A DNA stretch of 64,000 nucleotides from Falsigemmobacter faecalis (GTDB lineage: Bacteria > Pseudomonadota > Alphaproteobacteria > Rhodobacterales > Rhodobacteraceae): positions 1 through 64,000 of the forward strand of contig NZ_RRAZ01000021.1 of assembly GCF_003863335.1 (NCBI RefSeq), given 5' to 3'. Positions 53,316-62,245 of the stretch are shown here, in pieces (the first letter of the stretch is position 1; each line of letters begins with the position of its first letter). The position numbers were made by a program, and so were the translations under genes. The notes under the pieces were generated by a model, which was not told the origin of the DNA, made no database searches, and saw only the letters and a list, made by a program, of their open reading frames with translations.

Positions 53316-54695
53316 ATGGATCTGGACTACAAAAAGAACGACCTCTCGCAGGTAATCGCCGCGGATAAGGCCCATGTCTGGCACCATCTGAGCCAGCATA
53401 AGCAATATGAGACCACCGACCCGCGGGTCTTTGTGGAGGGCAAGGGCCTGAAGCTCTGGGATGCTACGGGGCGGGAGTTCCTCGATGCGGTCTCGGGCGG
53501 CGTCTGGACGGTCAATGTGGGCTATGGCCGCGAAAGCATTGCCAATGCGGTGCGCGATCAGCTGATCAAGCTGAATTATTACGCCGGGGCCGCGGGTAAC
53601 GTGCCCGCCGCGCTTTTTGCCGAAAAGCTGATTGAGAAGATGCCGGGCATGAGCCGGGTTTATTATTCAAACTCCGGCTCAGAGGCCAATGAGAAGGTCT
53701 ATAAGATGGTGCGCCAGATCGCGCATCGCAAACACGGCGGCAAAAAGTGGAAGATCCTCTACCGTGAGCGGGATTACCACGGCACCACCATCGGCACCCT
53801 TGCCACCTCCGGCCAGCCGCAGCGCGCCGAGCAATATGGCCCCTACCCCGAGGGGTTCGTTTCGGTGCCGCATTGCCTTGAGTATCGCAAGCAGTGGGAT
53901 GTGGAAGATTACGGCCGCCGCGCCGCTGATGCCATCGAAGAGGTGATCCTGCGCGAAGGCCCGGAAACCGTGGGCGCGATCGTGCTGGAGCCGGTGACCG
54001 CAGGCGGCGGCGTCATCCTGCCGCCCAGGGGCTATTGGGAGCGTGTGCAGGAAATCTGCCGCAAATACGACATCCTGCTGCATATCGATGAGGTGGTCTG
54101 CGGTCTGGGCCGCACCGGCCTGTGGTTTGGCTATCAGCAATATGGCATCGAGCCCGATTTCGTCACCATGGCGAAGGGCGTCGCCTCGGGCTATGCGGCG
54201 ATCTCCTGCACCGTCACCACCGAGCGGGTCTTTGATCTGTTCAAGGAAGACCCCTCTGACAGCATGAGCTATTTCCGCGATATCTCGACCTTCGGCGGCT
54301 GCACCTCTGGCCCGGTGGCGGCGCTGGAGAATATGCGCATCATCGAAGAAGAGGGCCTTTTGGAGAATACCATCGCCATGGGTGCGCGCTGCATGGCCAA
54401 TCTGAAAGCGCTGCAGGAAAAGCACGCGGTGATCGGCGATGTGCGCGGGCTTGGCCTTTTCCTTGGCGCGGAGCTGGTAAAAGACCGCAGCGCCAAAGAG
54501 CCGGTCGACGAAAAGCAGGCGCAGGCCGTGGTGGCGGAATGTCTGGCCCAGGGCGTGATTATCGGCGCGACCAACCGCTCACTGCCGGGCTTTAACAACA
54601 CGCTGTGTCTGTCCCCGGCGCTGACCGTGACGGCCGAGGAAATCGACCGCATCACCGATGCGATTGATGTGGCGCTCACGAAGGTCTTTGGCTGA
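53316..54695 (+). CDS. Class III aminotransferase, taurine-pyruvate (Tpa)-like
   Basis: A 459-residue PLP enzyme. The N-terminus ADKAHVWHHLSQHKQYETTD, then GGVWTVNVGYGRESIANAVR and SNSGSEANEKVYKMVRQIAH closely resemble Tpa of Rhodobacterales, which transaminates taurine with pyruvate. The cofactor Lys is in FVTMAKGVASGYAA. GGGAGGAG precedes the ATG at 53316. No sulfoacetaldehyde acetyltransferase (xsc) is nearby, so another omega-amino acid, such as beta-alanine made by the M20 enzyme, is also possible. Confidence 0.85.
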   Translation: MDLDYKKNDLSQVIAADKAHVWHHLSQHKQYETTDPRVFVEGKGLKLWDATGREFLDAVSGGVWTVNVGYGRESIANAVRDQLIKLNYYAGAAGNVPAALFAEKLIEKMPGMSRVYYSNSGSEANEKVYKMVRQIAHRKHGGKKWKILYRERDYHGTTIGTLATSGQPQRAEQYGPYPEGFVSVPHCLEYRKQWDVEDYGRRAADAIEEVILREGPETVGAIVLEPVTAGGGVILPPRGYWERVQEICRKYDILLHIDEVVCGLGRTGLWFGYQQYGIEPDFVTMAKGVASGYAAISCTVTTERVFDLFKEDPSDSMSYFRDISTFGGCTSGPVAALENMRIIEEEGLLENTIAMGARCMANLKALQEKHAVIGDVRGLGLFLGAELVKDRSAKEPVDEKQAQAVVAECLAQGVIIGATNRSLPGFNNTLCLSPALTVTAEEIDRITDAIDVALTKVFG

Positions 54696-54706
54696 CCTCT
54701 CTCTCA

Positions 54707-54735
54707 CGTCCCTCCGCAGGCTCTGCGGGGGGACG
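54707..54735. terminator. Hairpin between converging tpa-like and TetR genes
   Basis: CGTCCCTCCGCA pairs with TGCGGGGGGACG (12 bp with one G-T pair) around loop GGCTC. It fills the 42-bp gap between the two convergent genes and can serve both strands. There is no T-run. Confidence 0.65.
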
Positions 54736-54737
54736 CT

Positions 54738-55346
54738 TCAGACCAGCCCCGGCCAGCGGCCCAGAAAATGCGCCACGCTGTCGAGTACGGCGGGCACCTC
54801 ATCCTCCGGCACCGGCGTTTGATAGACGAAGCGGCGGATGCCGATATAGATGATGCTGCCGTGCAAGCGCCAGATATCTTCGGGCGTGGCCTCTGCGGGG
54901 GCGATGGCGGCGTTTAACTCCTCCAGCATGGGCGACAGGATCACCTGCTGCAGGTGGCCGAGGTAGCGCCGGTTCAACTCGGCCCCTTCAAGCCCTGAGA
55001 ACATGAAGATCCGCATCCATTCATAGGTGAAGATCGCCCGGGTATATTCGGTGTAAAACTGCCCCATCCGCGCGATCAGCGGCAGCCGGCGGTCGCGCAG
55101 CAGCGCGGGCCAGTGCGGCTCTATCCGGCTCAGGAAGACCTGCTCATAGACCGCTTCGTGCAGCGCGGCTTTGGTGGGGAAATGCTTGAAAATCAGCGAT
55201 TGCGTGACGCCAAGGCGCTGCGAGAGGTCGCGGGTATTTCCCGAAAGTCCGGTCTCGGCGAAATAGCTGACGGCGCCCGCCACGATCTGTCGGCGGCGGT
55301 CCTGCGGCGCCATACGGCGGCGGGGCTTTGGCGGTTCGGTATGCAT
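54738..55346 (-). CDS. TetR-family transcriptional regulator
   Basis: A 202-residue regulator with a basic N-terminal extension (PKPRRRMAPQDRRRQIVAGA) and helix-turn-helix GNTRDLSQRLGVTQSLIFKH. GGGGGAGAG about 9 bases before the ATG at 55346 favours this start over longer readings. It is divergent from the molybdenum hydroxylase genes across 151 bp and probably represses them in response to substrate. Confidence 0.9.
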   Translation of the reverse strand: MHTEPPKPRRRMAPQDRRRQIVAGAVSYFAETGLSGNTRDLSQRLGVTQSLIFKHFPTKAALHEAVYEQVFLSRIEPHWPALLRDRRLPLIARMGQFYTEYTRAIFTYEWMRIFMFSGLEGAELNRRYLGHLQQVILSPMLEELNAAIAPAEATPEDIWRLHGSIIYIGIRRFVYQTPVPEDEVPAVLDSVAHFLGRWPGLV

Positions 55347-55497
55347 GCGGCGCCGCTCTCCCCCAAACGTTCCTGCGAAAAATCTTGACAGTCGCCCCCT
55401 GCGAACGACTAATTGCCCGTTAGAGAGCATATGCTCACTAAAGACAAGCGGCTGGACGTGGGGAGGAGAGACCACGCCCATCCGGGGGGAGGACGAG

Positions 55498-56322
55498 ATG
55501 AAACCGACGCTGGCGGGCTATGCCCGTGCATCGACGATTGCCGAAGCCACGGCCTGGCTGGCCGAAGCGGATGGCGATGCGAAAGTGATCGCCGGAGGTC
55601 AAAGCCTGATGGCGGCGATCAATATGGGTCTGGGCGGGGACACCCGGCTGATCGACATCAATGGCATCGAGGCGCTGAAAGGCATCCGCCTTGAGGGCGA
55701 CCGCCTGGTGATCGGGGCGCTGACCCGCCATGCCGAACTCGGCCGTCACCCGCTGATCGCCGAACATGCGCCGCTGCTGACCCGCGCCGTGCCGCTGATC
55801 GCCCATGAGGCGATCCGCACCCGGGGCACCATCGGCGGCTCGCTGTCGCATGCCGATCCGGCTGCGGAACTTCCGGCCTGCGTTCTCGCCCTTGATGCCC
55901 TGATCCGCATCTCAGGCCCCGGGGGCGAGCGTGAAGTGGCGGCGGATGATTTCTTTGAAGACGTCTATGTCACGGATCTTGCCCAGGATGAGATTGTCAC
56001 CGCGATCTCCCTGCCCCTTGCAGCCGCGAAAGAGGCCCAGCTCATTCGCGAGCTTTCGCGCCGCGCCGGGGATTTTGCCCTGGCCGGGATTGCCCTCGTG
56101 CGCCGCCCTTCAGGGCACCGCGTTGCGTTTTTCGGCACAGGCCCGCGTCCGATGCTGGGCCGCAGCGTGATGGCAGCACTTGATGCCGGTGATCTGGCTG
56201 CCGCCCTCGCCGCCGTCCCCGAAGACATCGATCCGCAGAGCGATCCGCATGCCTCTGCCGCCTATCGCCGTCACCTTGCCTCGGTGCTGCTGCGCCGCTG
56301 CCTTGAGGATCTCGCAGCATGA
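55498..56322 (+). CDS. Molybdenum hydroxylase FAD subunit (CoxM type)
   Basis: A 274-residue FAD-binding subunit of the xanthine dehydrogenase / aerobic CO dehydrogenase family. FAD contacts are seen in VIAGGQSLMAAINMGLGG and TRGTIGGSLSHADPAAELPA. GGGGAGGA before the ATG at 55498 sets the start. First of three ATGA-linked subunit genes; it passes electrons from the 2Fe-2S subunit to the acceptor. Confidence 0.92.
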   Translation: MKPTLAGYARASTIAEATAWLAEADGDAKVIAGGQSLMAAINMGLGGDTRLIDINGIEALKGIRLEGDRLVIGALTRHAELGRHPLIAEHAPLLTRAVPLIAHEAIRTRGTIGGSLSHADPAAELPACVLALDALIRISGPGGEREVAADDFFEDVYVTDLAQDEIVTAISLPLAAAKEAQLIRELSRRAGDFALAGIALVRRPSGHRVAFFGTGPRPMLGRSVMAALDAGDLAAALAAVPEDIDPQSDPHASAAYRRHLASVLLRRCLEDLAA

Positions 56323-56816
56323 GCGACCTTTTTCAGACCGAAACCCAGATCCGCCTGATGGTGAACGGCCAGAAGGTGAAGGCCCGCGTCCGCGTCGGCC
56401 AGCATCTGACCGATTTTCTGCGCCAGGAACTGGGGCTTACCGGCTCTCACGCGGGCTGCGAGCATGGCGTCTGCGGCGCCTGCACGCTGCGGGTCAACGG
56501 TGAGATCACCCGCGGCTGTCTGATGCTGGCGGCCCAGGCCGATGGCGCGGAAGTCGAGACCATTGAAGGGCTGACCGAGCGCGGCGTGATTGCCGATCTG
56601 CAGCAGGCTTTTGTCCACCGCAACGCCCTGCAATGCGGTTTTTGCACGCCGGGGATGCTGGCAACGGCGGCGGATCTTCTGGCGCGCGGTGGCGTGCCCG
56701 GGCGCGAGGTGATCCGCGATCATCTGTCGGGCAATTACTGCCGCTGCACCGGCTATGAGGCCATCATCGACGCCGTTGAGACCGTGGCCCGCGCCCGGGC
56801 GGAGGCGCTGAAATGA
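56319..56816 (+). CDS. Molybdenum hydroxylase 2Fe-2S subunit (CoxS type)
   Basis: A 165-residue iron-sulfur subunit with a plant-type ferredoxin domain (GCEHGVCGACTLRVNG) and a C-terminal 2Fe-2S domain (CGFCTPGMLATAADLLARG, YCRCTGYEAIIDAV). All eight expected cysteines can be placed. It is joined to both neighbouring subunits by ATGA overlaps. Confidence 0.94.
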   Translation: MSDLFQTETQIRLMVNGQKVKARVRVGQHLTDFLRQELGLTGSHAGCEHGVCGACTLRVNGEITRGCLMLAAQADGAEVETIEGLTERGVIADLQQAFVHRNALQCGFCTPGMLATAADLLARGGVPGREVIRDHLSGNYCRCTGYEAIIDAVETVARARAEALK

Positions 56817-59194
56817 CCATCGATTTTGGCAATCCCAACCGCCCGAACAGCTATATCGGCCGCACCGTGCCGCGCCCCAATGCGCCGCGTCTGGTGCAGG
56901 GCCGGGGCCGCTATGTGGATGACATCACCCTGCCGCGGATGCTGCATCTGGCCTTTGTGCGCTCACCCTGGGGTCATGCGAAGATCACCGCGATCGACAC
57001 CACGGAGGCTGCGGCCTGCGACGGCGTGCGCGCGATTTTCACCGGGCAGGATCTGCTGCCGCATTGCACGCCCTGGGTGGCGGTTCTGGCGCATCTGAAG
57101 GGGCTGAAATCCGCGCCGCAACACGCACTTGCGCTCGACCGTACCTGCTGGGTGGGCGAGCCGGTGGTGGCCGTCGTCGCCGACAGTCGTGCCGAGGCGG
57201 AAGCGGCGGCGGCGCTGGTGAACATCGATTACGACGAACTGCCGGTGGTGACGCAGATCCGCACCGCCCTTGATCCCGAAACCCCGGTCATTCACCCCGA
57301 TCTCGGCGACAACCTCGCCTTCCGGCGCGAGCATGTGCAGGGCGATGTTGAGGCGGCTTTCGCCTCTGCCCATAAAGTCATCTCGGCGAGTTTTAAAACC
57401 GGGCGTCATACGGGTGTCACGCTTGAGCCGCGCGGCTGCCTTGCGGATTGGAACCCGGCAGAGGGCAAGCTGACCGTCTGGCAGGGCACTCAGGCCCCCC
57501 ATATGATCCAGACGGTTCTCGCGACGCATCTCGGTCTGGAGGAATCCCGCGTTCGGGTGATCTGCGACGACGTCGGCGGCAGCTTCGGGATTAAGGTTCA
57601 TGTCTATCCCGATGAAGTCGCCACCGCAGCCATTGCGAAGGTTCTGGGCCGTCCGGTGAAATTCATCGCCGACCGGCTTGAGAGTTTCATCTCGGACATC
57701 CATGCCCGCGATCATGAGATCGACGGTCGCATCGCGGTGGATGAAAACGGCAAAATCCTGGCCTTTGACATCGACGACTGGACCGGGATCGGCCCCTATT
57801 CGGTCTATCCGCGCACCTCTGCGATTGAGGGCAATCAGGTCGTGAACCTCTGCGGCGGGCCCTATGATTTCGCCAATTACCGCGCCCGCACCTCGGTGGT
57901 TTTGCAAAACAAAGCGCCGACCTGTCAGTATCGCGCCGTGGGCCATCCGATCGCCACGGCGGTCACGGAAGGTCTGGTTGATCTGGCCGCTGAGGCGCTG
58001 AATATGGACCCCGCCGAGATCCGGCGGCGGAATTTCTTCCGCGATGATGCCTATCCCGCCACCTCGCCCGCCAATATGCGCTTTGAGGGGCTGTCGCATC
58101 AGGCGACGATGGATAAGCTGCTGGAGATGATGGATTATGAGGCCCTGCGCCGTGATCAGGCAGCGGCCCGGGAAAAGGGCATCTGGCGCGGCATCGGCCT
58201 TGCAAGCTTCATTGAGCTGACCAATCCCAGCCCCTTCATGTATGGCATCGGCGGCGCGCGCATCTCAGCCCAGGACGGGGCGACGGTGCGGATGGATCCT
58301 GATGGATCGGTGGTTGTGCTTTCGGGCGTGACGGAACAGGGTCAGGGCACCGAAGCCATGCTCTCGCAGGTCGTGGCCGAAGGCGTGGGCGTGCGCCCCG
58401 ATCAGGTCCGCGTCATCACCGGCGATACCCAGGTCACCCCCTATGGCGGCGGCACCTGGGCCTCGCGCGGGGCGGGCATCGGCGGCGAAGCGGCGCTTCA
58501 GGCGGCGCTCGCGCTGAAGGGCGCGATCCTCGAAGTAGCGGGGGCCATGCTGCAATGCGCCCCCGAAAGCCTGTCGATCAACGACGGGCAGATCGTCGAT
58601 CTGGAGAGCGGCGCCGGGCGGATGCCGCTGAGCGAGCTGGGCCGCGTGGTCTATTTCCGCGGCGATACCCTGCCCAAAGGTCTGCCGCGCGAGCTGGTGC
58701 AGACGCGCCATTTCATCACCATGGAGTACCCCTTCGCCTTCACCAACGGCGCTCAGGCCTCCTATGTTGAGGTGGACCGCGAGACCGGCTTTGTGAAGCT
58801 GCTGAAGCATTGGTGCGTCGAGGATTGTGGTCGGGTCATCAACCCGCAGCTGGTGGATGAGCAGATCCGCGGCGGTATCGTGCAGGGCCTTGGCGGCGCG
58901 CTTTACGAAGAATGCCTCTATGATGAGCATGGCCAGATGCTGAACGGCTCGATGGCGGATTATCTGGTGCCGATGGCGGTTGAGATGCCCGATATGCAGA
59001 TCGCCCATGTCGAGACACCGACGGCGGAATCGCTGCTCGGGGCCAAAGGCGCGGGAGAGGCCGGGACGGCCGGTGCGCCGGCGGCGGTGATGAATGCCAT
59101 CAATGACGCGATCCGCCCCAGCGGCGGGCGCATTTTGCAGATGCCTATGACGCCTGAGCGCATTTTGCGCGCCATGGGGACTTTGAGCGACTGA
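56813..59194 (+). CDS. Molybdenum hydroxylase catalytic subunit (CoxL/XdhB type)
   Basis: A 793-residue molybdopterin-binding subunit. RLVQGRGRYVDDITLPRMLH, GGSFGIKVHVYPDEVATAAI, GVTEQGQGTEAMLSQVVAEG and the catalytic Glu region GAKGAGEAGTAGAPAAVMNA mark the family. The active-site loop, AYRCSFR in true CO dehydrogenases and AYRGAGR in most form II proteins, reads CQYRAVGHP, so it is not a CO dehydrogenase. It should hydroxylate an organic (often N-heterocyclic) substrate, with the downstream TRAP transporter as possible importer. Confidence 0.92.
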   Translation: MTIDFGNPNRPNSYIGRTVPRPNAPRLVQGRGRYVDDITLPRMLHLAFVRSPWGHAKITAIDTTEAAACDGVRAIFTGQDLLPHCTPWVAVLAHLKGLKSAPQHALALDRTCWVGEPVVAVVADSRAEAEAAAALVNIDYDELPVVTQIRTALDPETPVIHPDLGDNLAFRREHVQGDVEAAFASAHKVISASFKTGRHTGVTLEPRGCLADWNPAEGKLTVWQGTQAPHMIQTVLATHLGLEESRVRVICDDVGGSFGIKVHVYPDEVATAAIAKVLGRPVKFIADRLESFISDIHARDHEIDGRIAVDENGKILAFDIDDWTGIGPYSVYPRTSAIEGNQVVNLCGGPYDFANYRARTSVVLQNKAPTCQYRAVGHPIATAVTEGLVDLAAEALNMDPAEIRRRNFFRDDAYPATSPANMRFEGLSHQATMDKLLEMMDYEALRRDQAAAREKGIWRGIGLASFIELTNPSPFMYGIGGARISAQDGATVRMDPDGSVVVLSGVTEQGQGTEAMLSQVVAEGVGVRPDQVRVITGDTQVTPYGGGTWASRGAGIGGEAALQAALALKGAILEVAGAMLQCAPESLSINDGQIVDLESGAGRMPLSELGRVVYFRGDTLPKGLPRELVQTRHFITMEYPFAFTNGAQASYVEVDRETGFVKLLKHWCVEDCGRVINPQLVDEQIRGGIVQGLGGALYEECLYDEHGQMLNGSMADYLVPMAVEMPDMQIAHVETPTAESLLGAKGAGEAGTAGAPAAVMNAINDAIRPSGGRILQMPMTPERILRAMGTLSD

Positions 59195-59229
59195 TTGAGA
59201 CTGCGCATCCGGATCTGGGAGGATAAAAG

Positions 59230-60276
59230 ATGCCTGCTAAACTGACTTTCGCCGCAGCCCTGCTGCTTGGCACCACGGCCTATGCCCAACAAAGCGTAAC
59301 CGTGAACATCGGCTCCAGCCACCCTGAGGCCAATATCTGGGTCTATGCCATGAAAAATGGCTTCCAGCCCGAGGTGGACCGCATCCTGGCGGAAAAGGGT
59401 GACTATAAGATCAACTGGGTCGAGGCCTACGGCGGCACGCTTTACAAATTCACCGACACCCGCGCCGCGGTGAAAGACGGCATCGTTGATGTCGGCATGG
59501 TGGGCACCGTCTGGGAGGGGGCGACCATGCCCCTGCAGAATGTGACCTATTTCGCCCCCTTCGCGACCGATGATCACATGATGCTCATCGATATTTTCGA
59601 CAAGCTGAATGTTGAGCTGCCGGAACTCGCTGACAGCTGGAAAGCCCAGGGGATGCGGCATCTGTCCTCGCTGATCACCGACAGCTATGACATTTATTCA
59701 AACTTCCCGATTGCCTCGCTGGGTGATCTGAAGAACCGCAAAATCAATGCCCCGGGCACCGCCGCGAACTGGCTGACCGGCACCGGTGCGACCCCGGTCG
59801 ATGGCGCGCTGACCACCTATTACACCAATATTCAGACCGGTGTGACCGAAGGCGCGCTGTCCTTTGCCTCGGGCATCCTGCCGACGCGGGTTTATGAGGT
59901 CGCGCCCCATCTGACGAAGGTCGGTGCGGGCTCGATGTATTTCGGCTCGATCGCGGCCAATGAGAAGTTCTTCCAAAGCCTGCCCGAGCCGGTGCAGCAG
60001 GCCTTCCTCGCCGCAGGTCCCGTCACCTCGAAAGCGCATGGCGAATATGTGACCCAGCTGGCGGCCAAAGCCATGGTCGATATGCAGGCCGCGGGTCTGA
60101 AGGTTGCCGATCTGCCCGCCGCGGAGAAAACCGCCTGGGTCAGTACCCTGCCCAATATCGTTGAGCCCTGGATCGGCCAGACCGGCGATGCCGGCAAAGT
60201 GGTGCTGAAAGCCTATATGGATGAGCTGCGCGCGCGGGGCGTCACGCCGCTGCGGGACTGGGATGCGGGGCTTTAA
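59230..60276 (+). CDS. TRAP transporter substrate-binding protein DctP-type
   Basis: A 348-residue periplasmic receptor with Sec signal (MPAKLTFAAALLLGTTAYAQ). The DctP fold is indicated by NIGSSHPEANIWVYAMKNGF, VKDGIVDVGMVGTVWEGATM and the helix LGDLKNRKINAPG. GGGAGGA precedes the ATG. It belongs with the DctQ and DctM genes that follow and lies 35 bp after the hydroxylase, suggesting the same substrate. Confidence 0.9.
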   Translation: MPAKLTFAAALLLGTTAYAQQSVTVNIGSSHPEANIWVYAMKNGFQPEVDRILAEKGDYKINWVEAYGGTLYKFTDTRAAVKDGIVDVGMVGTVWEGATMPLQNVTYFAPFATDDHMMLIDIFDKLNVELPELADSWKAQGMRHLSSLITDSYDIYSNFPIASLGDLKNRKINAPGTAANWLTGTGATPVDGALTTYYTNIQTGVTEGALSFASGILPTRVYEVAPHLTKVGAGSMYFGSIAANEKFFQSLPEPVQQAFLAAGPVTSKAHGEYVTQLAAKAMVDMQAAGLKVADLPAAEKTAWVSTLPNIVEPWIGQTGDAGKVVLKAYMDELRARGVTPLRDWDAGL

Positions 60277-60306
60277 GACCTGAGATGAGACTGCGGTTCA
60301 CGCATA

Positions 60307-60831
60307 ATGGATGATACTCCGAAGATCGGCCCCGTGACGGGTGGCCCGGCGGACCGGCTGGCAGAGGTGCTCTCTGCCACCGGCTCGGTCTGGACCTTCC
60401 TTTTGATGTTTCTGATTGTGGCCGATGTGATCGGCCGCAGTTTCCTCAACAGCCCCATCGTGGGGGTCGCTGAGATCGCGGGCCGCTCGGTGGTGGCGAT
60501 TGTCTTTCTGCAGCTTGCGGGCGCGATCCTGAGCGACCGGCTGACCCGGGCGGATCTGCTGCTGCAGCTGATCGGCGCGCGCAGCCCGGCTTTGCGCCGC
60601 GCCATGGAAGTGGTCTTCATGCTTTGTGCGGCGCTGGTCTGCGGGCTGATCGTGGCCGGAGGCTGGGCGGAAAGCGCCGGGACCTTTGCAACCAGTGAGT
60701 TCTTCGGCGTTCAGGGTGTCTTTACCATTCCGGTCTGGCCCTTCCGCTGGCTGATGACGCTGGGAGCCGCCTTCGGCGGGCTTGCAGCGCTGCTGGCTGC
60801 CTTTCGCATCGCAAGGGGGGCGCGGGCATGA
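60307..60831 (+). CDS. TRAP transporter small membrane subunit DctQ-type
   Basis: A 174-residue protein with four helices (VWTFLLMFLIVADVIGRSFL, VVAIVFLQLAGAILSDR, VVFMLCAALVCGLIVAGGWA, WLMTLGAAFGGLAALLAAFR). The DctQ motif VIGRSFLNSPIVGVAEIAGR is clear. Stop overlaps the dctM start (ATGA). Confidence 0.92.
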   Translation: MDDTPKIGPVTGGPADRLAEVLSATGSVWTFLLMFLIVADVIGRSFLNSPIVGVAEIAGRSVVAIVFLQLAGAILSDRLTRADLLLQLIGARSPALRRAMEVVFMLCAALVCGLIVAGGWAESAGTFATSEFFGVQGVFTIPVWPFRWLMTLGAAFGGLAALLAAFRIARGARA

Positions 60832-62159
60832 CTTCTCTGACTATCGGGCTATTGCTCATCGCGCTTCTGGTCGTGCTGATCCTTTTGGGGATGCATATCG
60901 CCATCGGGCTGATCCTCGTGGGCTTTCTCGGCATCTGGATCCTGCGCGGCAATATCGATCTGGCCTTCCGGCTGCTGGATCTGACGGCCTGGAACGGCAT
61001 TGCGGATTATCTTTTCGCCACCATCCCGCTTTTTGTGATGATGGGGCTGCTGGTCAGCGCCTCCAACGTCGGGCGTGACACCTTTGCGGTGGCCGAAGTG
61101 CTGCTGCGCCGTCTGCTTGGCGGGCTTGGGGTGGCCACGGTTGCGGCCAATACGGTTTTTGCGGCGGTGACCGGGGTCTCAATTGCCTCTGCTGCGGTCT
61201 TTACCCGGGTGGCGGTGCCCGAGATGCGCCAGCACGGCTACCGCACCGCTTTTGCGGCAGGGACGGTTGCGGGCTCGTCGATCCTTGGGATGATGATCCC
61301 GCCCTCGCTTTTGATGATCGTCTATGGCGTGCTGGCCGAGGTCTCGATCGGCTCGCTGTTCATCGCGGGGGTGGTTCCGGGCGCGCTTCTGGCCATTGGA
61401 TTTGTCATTGTTATCATGGCCATGGCCCGCTTTACCCCCGGGTTTGTCTATGAAAACCCCGAGGCTGCCCGTCAGCGCCGCGCGGCCGCCTCAAAGGGGA
61501 CCGAGATGTCGGGCCGCGAGATGCTGGCCAAGCTCCTGCCCATCGTGACCCTGGTTTTCCTGGTGCTCGGCGGGCTTTACTCGGGCTATTTCACCCCGAC
61601 CGAAGCCGGTGGCGTCGGCGCATTCGGGGCACTGATCATTGCGCTGATGCGCAAAAGCCTGACGCGGCAGAAAACCTGGGAAATCATCCGTCAGACCGGC
61701 GCGATCTCGGTTTCGATCCTCTTTCTGCTGATCGCGGCCAGCTTTTACAGCCGGATGCTCTCGGTGGCGGGGCTGCCCAATGGCATCGCCGGGCTGATCC
61801 GCGACGGAGGCTTCAGCGCCACGGGCTTTCTGGCGATGTATATCCTGCTGATCATCGCCCTTGGCATGATCCTCGACAGCACCTCGATTCTGCTGATCGT
61901 CGTGCCGATCATGGCGCCGATTGCCGATGGCTTTGGCTTTAACCTGATCCATTTTGGCGTGCTGACCGTGCTGGCGGTTGAGATCGGCCTGCTGACCCCG
62001 CCTTTCGGGATCTCGGTCTTTACGGTTCACAACACCCTGAACGATCCGAACGTCGGGGTGGAGCAGGTCTTTCTGGGTGCGCTCCCCTTTATCCTGGTGA
62101 TGATGGTGGTTCTTCTGGTGCTGGCCTTCTTCCCGGCGCTCAGCCTTGCGTTGATTTAA
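60828..62159 (+). CDS. TRAP transporter large membrane subunit DctM-type
   Basis: A 443-residue, about 12-helix transporter. MHIAIGLILVGFLGIWILRG, ATIPLFVMMGLLVSASNVGR, GTVAGSSILGMMIPPSLLMI and GYFTPTEAGGVGAFGALIIA are standard for DctM. Last gene of the TetR-controlled hydroxylase-TRAP operon; a hairpin follows at 62180. Confidence 0.95.
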   Translation: MTSLTIGLLLIALLVVLILLGMHIAIGLILVGFLGIWILRGNIDLAFRLLDLTAWNGIADYLFATIPLFVMMGLLVSASNVGRDTFAVAEVLLRRLLGGLGVATVAANTVFAAVTGVSIASAAVFTRVAVPEMRQHGYRTAFAAGTVAGSSILGMMIPPSLLMIVYGVLAEVSIGSLFIAGVVPGALLAIGFVIVIMAMARFTPGFVYENPEAARQRRAAASKGTEMSGREMLAKLLPIVTLVFLVLGGLYSGYFTPTEAGGVGAFGALIIALMRKSLTRQKTWEIIRQTGAISVSILFLLIAASFYSRMLSVAGLPNGIAGLIRDGGFSATGFLAMYILLIIALGMILDSTSILLIVVPIMAPIADGFGFNLIHFGVLTVLAVEIGLLTPPFGISVFTVHNTLNDPNVGVEQVFLGALPFILVMMVVLLVLAFFPALSLALI

Positions 62160-62179
62160 CGCCGCAGGCCCGAAAGATC

Positions 62180-62215
62180 ACCGGCCGCAGCGACACTCAG
62201 GTCACTGCGGCCGGT
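62180..62215. terminator. Hairpin after dctM
   Basis: ACCGGCCGCAG and CTGCGGCCGGT form a perfect 11-bp stem with a 14-base loop, in the gap between the converging dctM and SGNH-like genes. No U-run, so Rho-independent action is uncertain. Confidence 0.65.
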
Positions 62216-62245
62216 TGCATATCTGATGGGCTGAGCCTTCGCCCC

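Noticed and set aside
53316-54695. A taurine degradation operon
   Set aside because: The aminotransferase is Tpa-like, but no xsc, pta, tauR or tauABC genes are adjacent; left as Tpa-like.
56813-59194. Aerobic carbon monoxide dehydrogenase
   Set aside because: The coxMSL order fits, but the large subunit lacks the AYRCSFR active-site loop of true CO dehydrogenases.
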